The notes beneath the pieces are model-generated. The model searched no databases. It saw only the letters and a program-made list of their open reading frames with translations, and was not told the DNA's origin. A program made the translations under genes and the position numbers. This document shows positions 19,909 to 29,753 of a DNA stretch of 64,000 bases, piece by piece. The DNA is from Tritrichomonas foetus (taxonomy: Eukaryota > Parabasalia > Tritrichomonadida > Tritrichomonadidae): positions 1 through 64,000 of the forward strand of contig MLAK01000710.1 in the NCBI GenBank assembly GCA_001839685.1, in the 5' to 3' direction. Numbering within the stretch: the first letter of the stretch is position 1; every line of letters begins with the position of its first letter.

Positions 19909-20284
19909 TATCGAAATTTTATATGAATTAACGTCATTTGCGTACGTTTATTTGATAGTTTTTAGCACTTTTTATCATCAATTACCAGTAATCACAATAA
20001 TTCTTGAATTTATAAAGGTCATAGAGGTATAAGTATCTACTTACATGATTTTAACATTAAAAACACAAATATAAAGATCTTTGTTGGAGAGCTTACTGCG
20101 AAACTCATGAGCATCGATGCTTAATCAAAATTCAATATATATATGGCTAACCAAATAAGCGTAGAAAAACTTTACCCAGCATTCAAAGAAAAAAAGGATA
20201 ATTATATAATTATCTTTTCACATTTAATTATGACAAAAGATTTTATCAAACTTTAAACCACTATTTTTTAATCGAAATCGTAAA
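19909..20284. other. intergenic
   Basis: Spacer upstream of the coiled-coil gene and before a tRNA gene. No other feature seen. Confidence 0.55.
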
Positions 20285-20356
20285 GCCCCTGTAGTGTAAT
20301 GGATAGCATATGAGACTTCTAATCTTCTGGTATGGGTTCGATCCCCATCAGGGGTA
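20285..20356 (+). tRNA. tRNA-Arg (anticodon TCT)
   Basis: 72 nt. The acceptor GCCCCTG pairs with CAGGGGT, the D arm is GTGT/GCAT, and the loop CTTCTAA gives anticodon TCT (AGA codons). The T arm is ATGGG-TTCGATC-CCCAT and the discriminator is A. The anticodon stem TGAGA/TCTTC has a mismatch at the outer pair. The D and T arms are identical to the tRNA at 17349. A run of T follows the 3' end, as expected for pol III termination. Confidence 0.93.
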
Positions 20357-20728
20357 TTTTTTGAATTTTTTTTTTTGGCATTTTTATTTTTCAAAGGAAT
20401 TGAAAATGTCATGCAAATAACCAAAAGGATTCAGATGTAACTTTGTTGAGTATAATGCGAAGGTTTGATGAAAGAACTATTTCATTAATAATATAATATC
20501 TTTATATTTGGAAAATAATTTCATTTTTGTTCGATCAACATGTCTTTGTTAAATTTCATTTTGTTGATATGCGATTAATGAAATATGAAATAATGTTACT
20601 ATAATTGTGCGATACTAATTCGTCATTTGATTATGATGTATGTATTGAATTTGCGGAGATGTGTAAAGAATTCTGTTATTCCTTGACTTGTATGATCAAA
20701 TAAGTATTGAAAAAGCTCGTATTCCACC
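20357..20728. other. intergenic upstream of MAP kinase
   Basis: Contains the 15-mer CAAATAAGTATTGAA at 20697-20711, which also occurs upstream of the uL3 gene. Otherwise no feature. Confidence 0.55.
20697..20711 (+). promoter_or_regulatory. AAATAAGTATTGAA upstream element
   Basis: CAAATAAGTATTGAA ends 17 nt before the MAP kinase ATG. The identical 15-mer lies at 32230-32244, 81 nt before the uL3 ATG. Regulatory meaning is inferred only from the exact sharing between two promoter regions. Confidence 0.35.
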
Positions 20729-21811
20729 ATGACGAATCAAAATCTTCTTCAACATCAAATAATACAAATTCTCCAAGCCGAGACCCAAGATCGATATAAC
20801 CTCATGTCAGTTATTGGCCATGGTGCCTACGGCATCGTCGTTTCCGCTCAAAATAAAATAACGCAACAGCCGGTCGCAATTAAACGAGTTGAACGAATTT
20901 TTGAATCAGTTGCCGACGGAAAACGAATTTTACGCGAGATTAGAATCCTTTCGCACTTAAAACACGAAAATATTACGAATTTAATCGATGTCTCAGCAAT
21001 TCCCGATTTCAGCAATTTTTCAGCTCTTATAGTTGTTCTCGATTTAATGGAAACGGATCTCGCCCACGTCATCAAAAATAATCCGCAATTGCAGCCTGGC
21101 CATCATCGCTACTTTATCTATCAGGTTTTGCGTGGACTGAAATACATTCACTCCGCTAACATCATACACAGAGATTTGAAGCCCAGCAACCTTCTCGTGA
21201 ATTCTGATTCGTCATTAAAAATCTGCGATTTTGGGCTCGCCAGAGTTGCCGAGCAGCAAGAGAAAACCGAGTTCTTGTCTGAATATGTCGCAACACGTTG
21301 GTATCGGGCTCCTGAAGTATTATTGAATTATTCGAGTTATGGCCCAGCCATCGATGTTTGGAGTGTCGGCTGCATTTTGGCTGAATTGATGTTGAGAAGG
21401 CCAATTTTTCCAGGTCAAAATACCTACCAGCAGCTCGAAATGATCAACGAAGTGCTTGGGTCACCAACCGATGATGATCTTCGTGACTGCACAAATAAAA
21501 AAGCGTACGCATTCATTAAATCACTTCAACAAAAACCAGGAATTCCATTTAATCATATTTTCCCAAACGCTCCGCCCGACGAAGTGGATTTGCTATCTAA
21601 AATGCTGACGTGGGATCCAACAAAAAGAATAACTGTTGAGCAAGCACTTGAGCATGTATTTCTGCAAGAATTACACGATCCATTTGACGAGCCAATTGCA
21701 TTTCCTCTTGATGATTTCGAATTCGAAAACAAAGAAATAACAATGCAGGATTTGAAGATTTTGATGTGGAATGAAGTGTTGAAATTCCATCCTGAATTTC
21801 TTCCACAATAA
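20729..21811 (+). CDS. MAP kinase (CMGC family) with SEY activation motif
   Basis: 360 residues, full-length kinase with little extension. Motifs: P-loop GHGAYGIV (residues ~30-37), VAIKRVE lysine, HRDLKPSNLL, DFGLARV, then activation segment TEFLSEYVATRWYRAPEVLL and DVWSVGCILAEL, plus a CMGC insert (PGQNTYQQLEMINEVLGSP). The spacing and VATRWYRAPE match ERK-type MAP kinases. The usual TxY pair is S184-E185-Y186, so the threonine is replaced by serine. Serine can still be phosphorylated by a dual-specificity MAP2K. The ATG at 20729 follows a shared AAATAAGTATTGAA element. Confidence 0.95.
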   Translation: MTNQNLLQHQIIQILQAETQDRYNLMSVIGHGAYGIVVSAQNKITQQPVAIKRVERIFESVADGKRILREIRILSHLKHENITNLIDVSAIPDFSNFSALIVVLDLMETDLAHVIKNNPQLQPGHHRYFIYQVLRGLKYIHSANIIHRDLKPSNLLVNSDSSLKICDFGLARVAEQQEKTEFLSEYVATRWYRAPEVLLNYSSYGPAIDVWSVGCILAELMLRRPIFPGQNTYQQLEMINEVLGSPTDDDLRDCTNKKAYAFIKSLQQKPGIPFNHIFPNAPPDEVDLLSKMLTWDPTKRITVEQALEHVFLQELHDPFDEPIAFPLDDFEFENKEITMQDLKILMWNEVLKFHPEFLPQ

Positions 21812-22011
21812 TCCTGTTTCATCTTCAGAGTTTTTTGATTTATTGATTTTTTTGGGGGTTTGTTTTAGTTTTTTAAGTGTAAACTAATACAATGATTTTC
21901 TTAATTAAGTTCAGTTTACGATTAACGGTCTATCTATTCTGTAAAAATTATACTATCAAGGATTTTTCTTTTTTCTTTTTCTGTTTTACGATTATTTTTC
22001 CATCTTAAAGA

Positions 22012-23308
22012 CTTCATCCTCCAGAATCTATTGGGATCCCCATTAACTCAGAGCATGTTTGGTTTACTCGTGAATCGTGGGAGCTCATTGGGATCGATAA
22101 TCAATTTACCCAGCAATTAATTATTCTAGAATAAGTAAAAATTATTTATTATCCAACCTTATTGAAATACTGATCTAGAACTTGACTTTTTTAATGAAAA
22201 ATTCTTTCTTTTTGATCAACAGTTAAATGAAATCAATGACATAAAAAATGATTTTAATCCACAATTCGAAACAAATGATGTATCAATTGAGAACAATATT
22301 TGTACCGTCAATAATAAAGAATCAGATAATTGCAACATGTCTCTCGAATTGGATGAAACACCAATCATATCCGATATAATTTAATTCTCAATCACAACAT
22401 CAAGTAAATTGACATTCTGCTTAACTGAATTATATATTATCATGATTTATTATTCTCAAAAATGTCGCAAGCCTAATATAATTGAACTTATTAATCATAC
22501 ACACACAAACTTGCTCCTCAAATTATGCCAAAGAGACTCTCCCGATGGTAATTACCATCAATAATAGTATTAAAGAATATCCAACAAAGTCTGAATCTTA
22601 TGAAACAGGAAAACATCGAATTGAATGATCAAGACTCTTTCCAATTCATGATGGCAATCCACAGAACCTCCATAACGATCGTTTCATGTTAATAGTTCGA
22701 AGTGATGTAAAGAAAGCCTCATCAATGAGAGGAATATGATAACTTATATGCGAAAAGCTAAAGAAAATGAAGGATAATCTTCTGATAGCAACAAGTACGA
22801 TCGCAGCAATAAATGAATCTTTCCAAAGCATGCAAACATTATATCCTGTGATTAAAACAGAAGAATGAAATGAGTAAACAGTTCTTGATTCGATCTTTTC
22901 CCCTCAAAATCCGAAAGATATTAGTGAAATCAATACGATGTTCCAGATACGAAAGATAATTCTATATTTCTTATGAAATATTCATTGGCAGAAATTCGAA
23001 TCACATTTCAAATTGATGATCAAAACTTTGAATTTATTAAAGATGAGACTGAAGGACGTGAAATTCAAGAAGAAAATAACAATGAAACTAAAGCTATAGC
23101 AGAAAATGAAACGAATAATGATGCTCTTAATAATCACGAAAAATCAAAGGAAAAACATTAATTACCAGAAATATTTGATGATTCTGCTGAAGAAGAAATA
23201 AATGAAATTGAGCTCCAGAAAGAATGTATAGCAAACAAGGCCATCGCTAATTACATGAGAATTCATCAATTATATCTTGGAATCTCTGCAGCAATAGACG
23301 ACATATAA
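22012..23308 (+). pseudogene. decayed protein-coding gene in several frames
   Basis: No intact frame, but protein-like stretches follow one another in all three forward frames. 22012-22134 reads PPESIGIPINSEHVWFTRES and onward to a stop. 22166-22384 includes LDFFNEKFFLFDQQ. About 22520-22731 includes TINNSIKEYPTKSES, a stop, then RLFPIHDGNPQNLHNDRF. About 22770-22860 includes STIAAINESFQSMQTLYP. 22934-23308 includes FLMKYSLAEIRITFQI, an in-frame TAA at 23159, then LPEIFDDSAEEEINEIE. The composition is like a real protein (acidic, Asn-rich end). I do not recognise the family. Frameshifts and nonsense codons indicate a dead gene. Confidence 0.55.
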
Positions 23309-23469
23309 TCATTTTACTTGAAACAAATCACAATTTCAATCCCAATAATCATCTGAATTGACAAAGTTATTCATAAGCTTCCAAAATGAATCAATATCAC
23401 TATAACAGAGATTGATGTTCTTCAACTTGTTGGACTTGATCATTTTGGGGTTGAAGAAATTAATCAACA

Positions 23470-23516
23470 ATAAGGAATAAGAATTAGGAATAAGAATAGG
23501 AATAAGAATATATTTA
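23470..23516. repeat. GGAATAAGAAT microrepeat
   Basis: Short imperfect repeats of AGGAATAAGAAT type lie just 3' of the metallopeptidase gene. Confidence 0.6.
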
Positions 23517-23598
23517 ATCATATAGTTTTGAAGAAAAAATCTTAGAAAAAGGTGATTATGAAAGTAATCAAATTTTCTAAAATTTAATAAAAAAGTTT

Positions 23599-26500
23599 TT
23601 AAACTGTGTTAAATAGAGTAGATGTATTTTTCTCTTTGTGAAATAGGCGTTCAATAAATGGTGGTCTCTTGATGTAAAGGAAAATACCAACAGCAACAAG
23701 GGAAACAACAAGAAGAACTACGATCACAATTGCTGCGATTGATCCTGAACTTAATCCTTTTTTACGATTATAATTCAGTTCTTTGATTCGTGATGGATCG
23801 CTTTGATATGTATAAACTTCTTCATCGGTAATGATTCCGGCTAATGTGATTTCACCATCTGTGATTTCAACTGTAATCTTGTTTTCTTTTTCGGGATTTA
23901 ATGTATTGAAATATAAAAGTGATTTATATGCTCGTGTACTATATTTCAACTTTCGTTGATCTATAGCTTTTTCTATACTATCATGAATTGTTCCACTGTC
24001 TTTTTTATTGATTTTAACTGTTGCTGTTCCAATTCCTGAATGATAATCTCCAAGAATTCCAATTTCACTTCTTCCTTTCGGAAGAGTAATCGTTAATTTA
24101 GAGCCTTTCTTACCTGTAAATCCTTTACCATTATAATAAACACCAGCTCGTGTTTCGGTGAAACCTTCAAGTTCAAATAATTTTGTATTTGTCAATGGAT
24201 AAACCTTTTCTGAATTAATCGGGGAGCCAACCTCAACGGCTGATATTGATGTTCTTCCAGGATTGTTATCTTTCCAAATTTTAGAATTATTATAAACTGT
24301 AATTCTCATATATCTTCCAGATTGTTCTTTTGAGAGTTTAATGATTGGTTGTTCAGAAGTATAATGTCCTTCAAATACAATAGCTTCTGGATGATCAATA
24401 GAGTAATTATCTTGTGAATAGGGAATTGTTGTTGATTCATTGCCTTCTCCAATAACTGTTGTAAAGTTTGATGGTGCAACTGAAATTTCTATTTCTCCTT
24501 CCAAATCAAATAATTGTGGATTTCCACATTTTCCGATATGAATGTAACTGAAAGTGTAAGTTTTACCCATATCAATTTCATAAATGTGTGGGAACTGTTG
24601 GATTGGTTGATCTCCAGCCCACCACTTTGTACGAAATTCTGTAGTTGGATCTCCATCTGTCCATGCATCTGTAATTGTTAATTTCTTTGTGTCATCTTTA
24701 TATCCTTGGAAGTCATTTGATCTAACGATAACATCACCTTTAGGATGTTTATATACATTCCATGTTGACATCTCCTGAGCAAAGAACCTGGAACCATCAT
24801 ATTTGTCGAGTAAATAGATCTTTTCAAAATCTGGTCGATATTGTCTATCAAAAATTTCTTTATCATCTACTGGTTTACATCGAATCCACTCTTTAGGAAT
24901 GATAACAAAATTATCACTATCACGAATTCGATAGCCCATAGATCCTCCTCCTTGACCTGCTTTATTGTACATTACCAAAATGAAATAGTAATATTTACCT
25001 GCTGTTAATGAAACTGGGTTAGAATGATTTCCATTAGTATAATCAGAATTATAACCATTTTGATAATTGATTAATAATGGTTCATCAAGATCTGGATCAT
25101 TTGATAATGGATTTTCTGATAAATAGAAAAGAGCCATTTCATCTGCTTGAGTTGCAAATACATAATTATCACTTGTTTCTGTTGGTTTAATCATTCCTTT
25201 AGTGATTGAAATCCATGCTGAACTATCGGGTGATTTATAATTTGGTGAATTAACTGATTTGTGTGTATTTGATGTATATGTTACTGTTTCATTTCCATTA
25301 AGAATAGCTCTGTAGGCATCGAAAACTGTTTGATAATCAGAAATATTTTCATATCTTTCAAAATAGCTTACATAATTATTTTGAACAAATTGACAAATAA
25401 TTCGTGTTGTTTTCTTTGTTGTTTTATCTTTATAATAAGCAATAACTTCTTCAATTTCGGTAACATTTTCTTTTGGTGTAAGTTCATATTTACCATATCC
25501 AACTTCAACCCATGCATCTTCACGTCCATCCTCTGTTGTAATTTTTGTAAATTCAAAATCTCCAAACCATTCAGTATTTACTCGTTGTCTCATTGTTCGA
25601 TTGAAATCAAGTTGAACTTTCATTGGTGAAATTTGGTAAGGTCGAGTTGTAAGAAATCCAATATTATCGTCACGAATAAAACCACATCCATAAGCATTAG
25701 AAACTGGATGAAAATCTTCAACATTTAATTCTTCTAATGCTTTCATCGTTTCATTACCTGAGAAAAGAACTGAATCATTCGTTCCATGGAAATTCCAATG
25801 ATATCTCATATTTGTATTAAAGATTTTAGAAGCACGAAGCATTTCTGCACCAGCGTTACCATACTTTGATCTTGGATAATACTTATCATCTTGATCTGCT
25901 CGAACAAATTCCTTAAATTTTTCAAGTCCAAAATAATGTAACATGGTGGAATATCTTGCAAGTCCATAACTTTCATCATCATTTATTTTCTGGAAAAGGG
26001 TTGTATAAGCTGACCAGTCTCTTAAACCACCTTCTTCGTTTCTTGGCGATGATGCTTGGTTAGATTGTGCATAAATTACAAGATTTAATGCATTATTAGA
26101 CATTTCACCTGATTCTTGAGTTTTAGCCCAATTACCTTGATGGTGATGATTCATTTCATGAACAATACCCCATGGATTATCTTGTAAAGAATCCCATCTA
26201 ACCATACTATTAATCCAATCTGGAGGGAAGTGGCAGAAATTTCCACCAACAAATGCAACAGCTGCTCCTGCTGGAACATAGGAATCAAAGTTCATTCTAA
26301 GAATGTTAAGAGGACGATTGAAGTTACTATTAGGCGCGTAGGAGTCACGTGCAGTTGATTGGGAAATTTGATAAGCACTTCGATAGAATAACATACAATC
26401 GTTCATTCGTTTCACATCTCGAACATATTTAGAAGGAACAACAATAAGCATGTTTCCTGTATCAAGTGTTGCCATGGGGCCTGGCAATTTGGATTGTTCA

Positions 26501-27261
26501 TTTTCCCATTCTTCGTCTGAATGAACTCCATATTTGAAATAGGGGCAAAGAATAACACCTGAGATAATCATTTCGACAGGGTAATCACCACTTACAGAAA
26601 ATTCGAGAACACCACCATACGGCGATCCGATTGTGTTTTTGGTTGAATTGAGGGGGAAAGGATTGATACGCAAATTTGGAATCCTCGTCTTGGACTTTGG
26701 CTCGCCGTTGTTCTCTCCGACATAATATGTGAATAGGTTAATCATAACATTCACTTTTCCAACAGAATCTGGATTCGGAAATTCGATGGTGACGACTTCG
26801 CCTGGTGGAAGAAAAACTGGAGGTGTATAGCGGTTGTATTTAGGTGCACTAACATAACGAGCTTTAACACGGTCTGCTTTATTCAATTCTTCATCTGTTG
26901 AGTAATATTGTTGGGCAGCAACAGGATGACGATAAAGTTCTGATTGTTGAACATTGGCTCTGGCATAAAAAGCTACGATAGCTGCAGTTTCATTTTGAAG
27001 ATTTTGCCAAGTACAGGTTCTATTGAATTGTTTTCCTGGATATGGATAATCTTCTGCTTTGATTTTGTCTGTTGTGAAACGTCCTTCTGGAAGAAGGGTT
27101 GTTGTTGGCTTTGAAAGTCCTCTTTGAAGAACTTCAAAACCATGAACTAAATCGGCATCGACTTCATCTGTTCCTGGATGTCCGAAAATAGATCGAACGT
27201 AGTTTTTCTGTGAATCGTCTGCACAGCTAAGTAAATGGAGAAATAATGAAAGAAAGAGCAT
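23599..27261 (-). CDS. M60-like surface metallopeptidase, type I membrane protein
   Basis: 1220 residues, ATG at 27261. Signal peptide MLFLSLFLHLLSCADD. The catalytic HEMNH is at residues 368-372, with candidate third ligand E383 or E386: the gluzincin pattern HExxH-x(8-28)-E of the M60/enhancin-like clan. Residues ~690-790 look like a PA14-type lectin fold (TAGKYYYFILVMYNKAG). Residues ~840-985 resemble an F5/8 C (discoidin) module (DGDPTTEFRTKWW, FPHIYEIDMGKTYTFSYIHI). A further beta module follows (~1000-1150). TM segment ~1175-1197 (IAAIVIVVLLVVSLVAVGIF) and a 23-residue basic tail. M60-like enzymes with carbohydrate-binding modules attack mucin-type glycoproteins; substrate here is inferred. 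Trichomonads have an expanded family. Confidence 0.88.
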   Translation of the reverse strand: MLFLSLFLHLLSCADDSQKNYVRSIFGHPGTDEVDADLVHGFEVLQRGLSKPTTTLLPEGRFTTDKIKAEDYPYPGKQFNRTCTWQNLQNETAAIVAFYARANVQQSELYRHPVAAQQYYSTDEELNKADRVKARYVSAPKYNRYTPPVFLPPGEVVTIEFPNPDSVGKVNVMINLFTYYVGENNGEPKSKTRIPNLRINPFPLNSTKNTIGSPYGGVLEFSVSGDYPVEMIISGVILCPYFKYGVHSDEEWENEQSKLPGPMATLDTGNMLIVVPSKYVRDVKRMNDCMLFYRSAYQISQSTARDSYAPNSNFNRPLNILRMNFDSYVPAGAAVAFVGGNFCHFPPDWINSMVRWDSLQDNPWGIVHEMNHHHQGNWAKTQESGEMSNNALNLVIYAQSNQASSPRNEEGGLRDWSAYTTLFQKINDDESYGLARYSTMLHYFGLEKFKEFVRADQDDKYYPRSKYGNAGAEMLRASKIFNTNMRYHWNFHGTNDSVLFSGNETMKALEELNVEDFHPVSNAYGCGFIRDDNIGFLTTRPYQISPMKVQLDFNRTMRQRVNTEWFGDFEFTKITTEDGREDAWVEVGYGKYELTPKENVTEIEEVIAYYKDKTTKKTTRIICQFVQNNYVSYFERYENISDYQTVFDAYRAILNGNETVTYTSNTHKSVNSPNYKSPDSSAWISITKGMIKPTETSDNYVFATQADEMALFYLSENPLSNDPDLDEPLLINYQNGYNSDYTNGNHSNPVSLTAGKYYYFILVMYNKAGQGGGSMGYRIRDSDNFVIIPKEWIRCKPVDDKEIFDRQYRPDFEKIYLLDKYDGSRFFAQEMSTWNVYKHPKGDVIVRSNDFQGYKDDTKKLTITDAWTDGDPTTEFRTKWWAGDQPIQQFPHIYEIDMGKTYTFSYIHIGKCGNPQLFDLEGEIEISVAPSNFTTVIGEGNESTTIPYSQDNYSIDHPEAIVFEGHYTSEQPIIKLSKEQSGRYMRITVYNNSKIWKDNNPGRTSISAVEVGSPINSEKVYPLTNTKLFELEGFTETRAGVYYNGKGFTGKKGSKLTITLPKGRSEIGILGDYHSGIGTATVKINKKDSGTIHDSIEKAIDQRKLKYSTRAYKSLLYFNTLNPEKENKITVEITDGEITLAGIITDEEVYTYQSDPSRIKELNYNRKKGLSSGSIAAIVIVVLLVVSLVAVGIFLYIKRPPFIERLFHKEKNTSTLFNTV

Positions 27262-29753
27262 CTAGGAAAATGATCTCATATGGTCTCAGAAATTTCTCAG
27301 AATTTTTATTGAATGACATTTGAATAATTGTGAGACGGTTTAAATCAATGGAAATATAAAATTTTTATATTAAAAAGCTTGATTTATTCTCTCAAATTGT
27401 ATTTCATTGAATAATTTTTCAACTAATATTGAATTTTTACAGTTCCTCAATTGTATTTTATTGAGGTTCTGTTTTCACTTCTGACTTGAAAACCAAGGAA
27501 TAACATAATATTTATGATTTTATAAATAATAATGGTAAAAATTATTTGTTAAATTATGTATATGCTGAAATAAATCGAAAAATATAGTTTATCGTGTTAA
27601 TTATTTCCATTGAATCGTAATTGTTTTTCCTTTATGAAAATTATATCAATTAGAACGTTCAATTATTCAATTATATTTGAAATTTTGCAACAATTGAAAT
27701 CTAAAGTTATTCACATTTTCCTTATGAAAAAGTAAAAATGAATTCAAGACTTTTCAAAGAAGGTTTACAAGTGGAATTCTTCACGTTCTAAAAAAATCGA
27801 AAAACACTATTATTGGCGCATCTTCTCAAAATCAAATGATTACATTATGAAATCTGAATTCTTAAGTGATGCCCATTATTATTATTATTATGTAATTTCC
27901 AAATTATTCGCGAATCGATGGATATTATCAAATTTGATCCTGCAGTGATATTTGCGAACTCACATTGCAAATTTGTTCAAATTAGTTTATATGTTTTGAT
28001 TATCATAAAAAAATTGAAAAATGACTTCAGGATTTCTCAAAAAAGTTAAAAAACTTATAAAAAATAATCAACTTCCGATGTTTATTACTGCCAATTGTGG
28101 AGTCTTTCACTTTCTCAATTGGAACACCATCTTTAAATATTCATAATGTTTATTTTCACCCACATGAAAAGATTTTTTAATTGGTAGTTTTGGAGATAAA
28201 GCTATATTTCATTTTTATTTTTATTTTTAAAGGAAAATATTGAATTAATTGTGAAAAGATAATCAATTTCTGAAAAATGAGGAAATTGAAGTACTGGAGT
28301 TATCTCCCATCAAACCCCGTGAATATTTCTTGAAAATCAATACTATTGGTTAAATCATGAAAAGAATATGACTGATCAAGATAATTTTTTAATGTAGAAA
28401 TCATGTATTTGTTTTCTTACCAAAAATTGCTCCATTGGTATTTTATGATGATATCCCTTTTAGATACAGTCGTGTTTCGGATTATATGAATAATGATTAA
28501 TTCTCCATGATTAGAATTATTTTATCTTTTATATTTTTTTGGAAATTTCAATATTGTTGTCTTTATTTCATTTTATGATAGCGAAAATTTTCAGAAATAA
28601 TATTGCATTAGGACAATAAAGTCAATCTGATTTACCTTTTTTTTATCATTTGTTCTCAATTTTTGAAATAAAAGATTTTATATCTACAGAATTTCTTGAT
28701 ATCAATATTTTTATAATATCCTCTTATATTATAAATATTATCCAAATTCTCCTCATTCAATATATGATTTATATCTTTAAAATCAATTATTCATATTAGA
28801 TATTTAATTATATTCACCCAGCTTATCTACATACCCCTAACGTTTTTCTTGTAAACTTTTTCAAGACGAAAAAAAGTTCAAAACCATTTGATCGTGATAT
28901 TTTGTTATCATCATATCTTGATTCCATCTTAATTATATTCTATTAAAATAGGAATTAAAGCTTTAATAAAACATTATATATATAATAATTTACTATGAGC
29001 ATTGAAATATATAGAATTATGAAAATAGGGATAATGTAAAAATTTAGTACATGCAATTAAAAAGTTCAATTAATATTCTTCAATAATTCGTTGGTAAATC
29101 ATTATATTAGCTGTCGTGTAAATTTTTCATAAAAATCCAGATTATTCCATGATGATATTCCCATTTTGTACACTCTAATTCTCAATCTTATTTCTCATTA
29201 ATAAAAATGTTATAATCAGGGTGATAAATCCTCAATTTATTTACATCTACATTAATACAATACTTAAAAATAATTACGTCCAATTTGAGAAATTAAAATA
29301 AACGTATTTCCAAGTTGGGGACATTTCGTCCATGTTTGGTCAATTCGAAAAGTAAATATAAATATATATAAATATATATTTTTGGACTGAACTGTTGGTC
29401 TTAATTCAATTATAAAAGCAACTAATATTTTTCAAAGAATCCTTTGTGAGATATAAAAAAATATTTTCACACAAACGCCTAATTTTTCCTCTACTCTTTC
29501 TATAGGCTATTAATAGGAATATAACCGTTGAGTTTTTTGGTGGAAGATAAAAATAATGTGTTCTCCTTTTTTTGTTAAATCATTCTCATATTCAAGTTTA
29601 TTGCTGAAAAACAAAATCATCATTTGTTCCAGGGTGTAGAAATTTATATATAATGAATTGATGGAATAATAAATAAAAAGAGAAATAGAGGATAAGCATA
29701 CATGATTTTAATATTAAAAACAAAAATAGTATAAAAACACAAAAAAAACAAAG
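27262..29753. other. 2.5-kb gene-free A+T-rich spacer
   Basis: The largest gap in the window. It has only short frames, a TTATTATTATTATTATG microsatellite near 27879 and a run of AAATATATATAAATATATAT near 29359. No tRNA, snRNA or repeat family recognised. GACGGTTTAAA at ~27333 resembles, but does not match, the GACCGTTT element. Confidence 0.6.

Noticed and set aside
20224..20424. 66-codon minus-strand frame over the tRNA-Arg(TCT)
   Set aside because: It is the familiar false frame created by translating a tRNA gene (DRTHTRRLE...).
26386..26396. GTATGT on the minus strand inside the metallopeptidase gene as an intron donor
   Set aside because: The frame continues without interruption and no ACTAAYACAYAG acceptor is nearby.
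27330..27346. GAGACGGTTTAAA upstream of the metallopeptidase gene
   Set aside because: It differs at a core base from GACCGTTT/AAACGGTC and is 70 bp from the start, so it is not counted as a copy.
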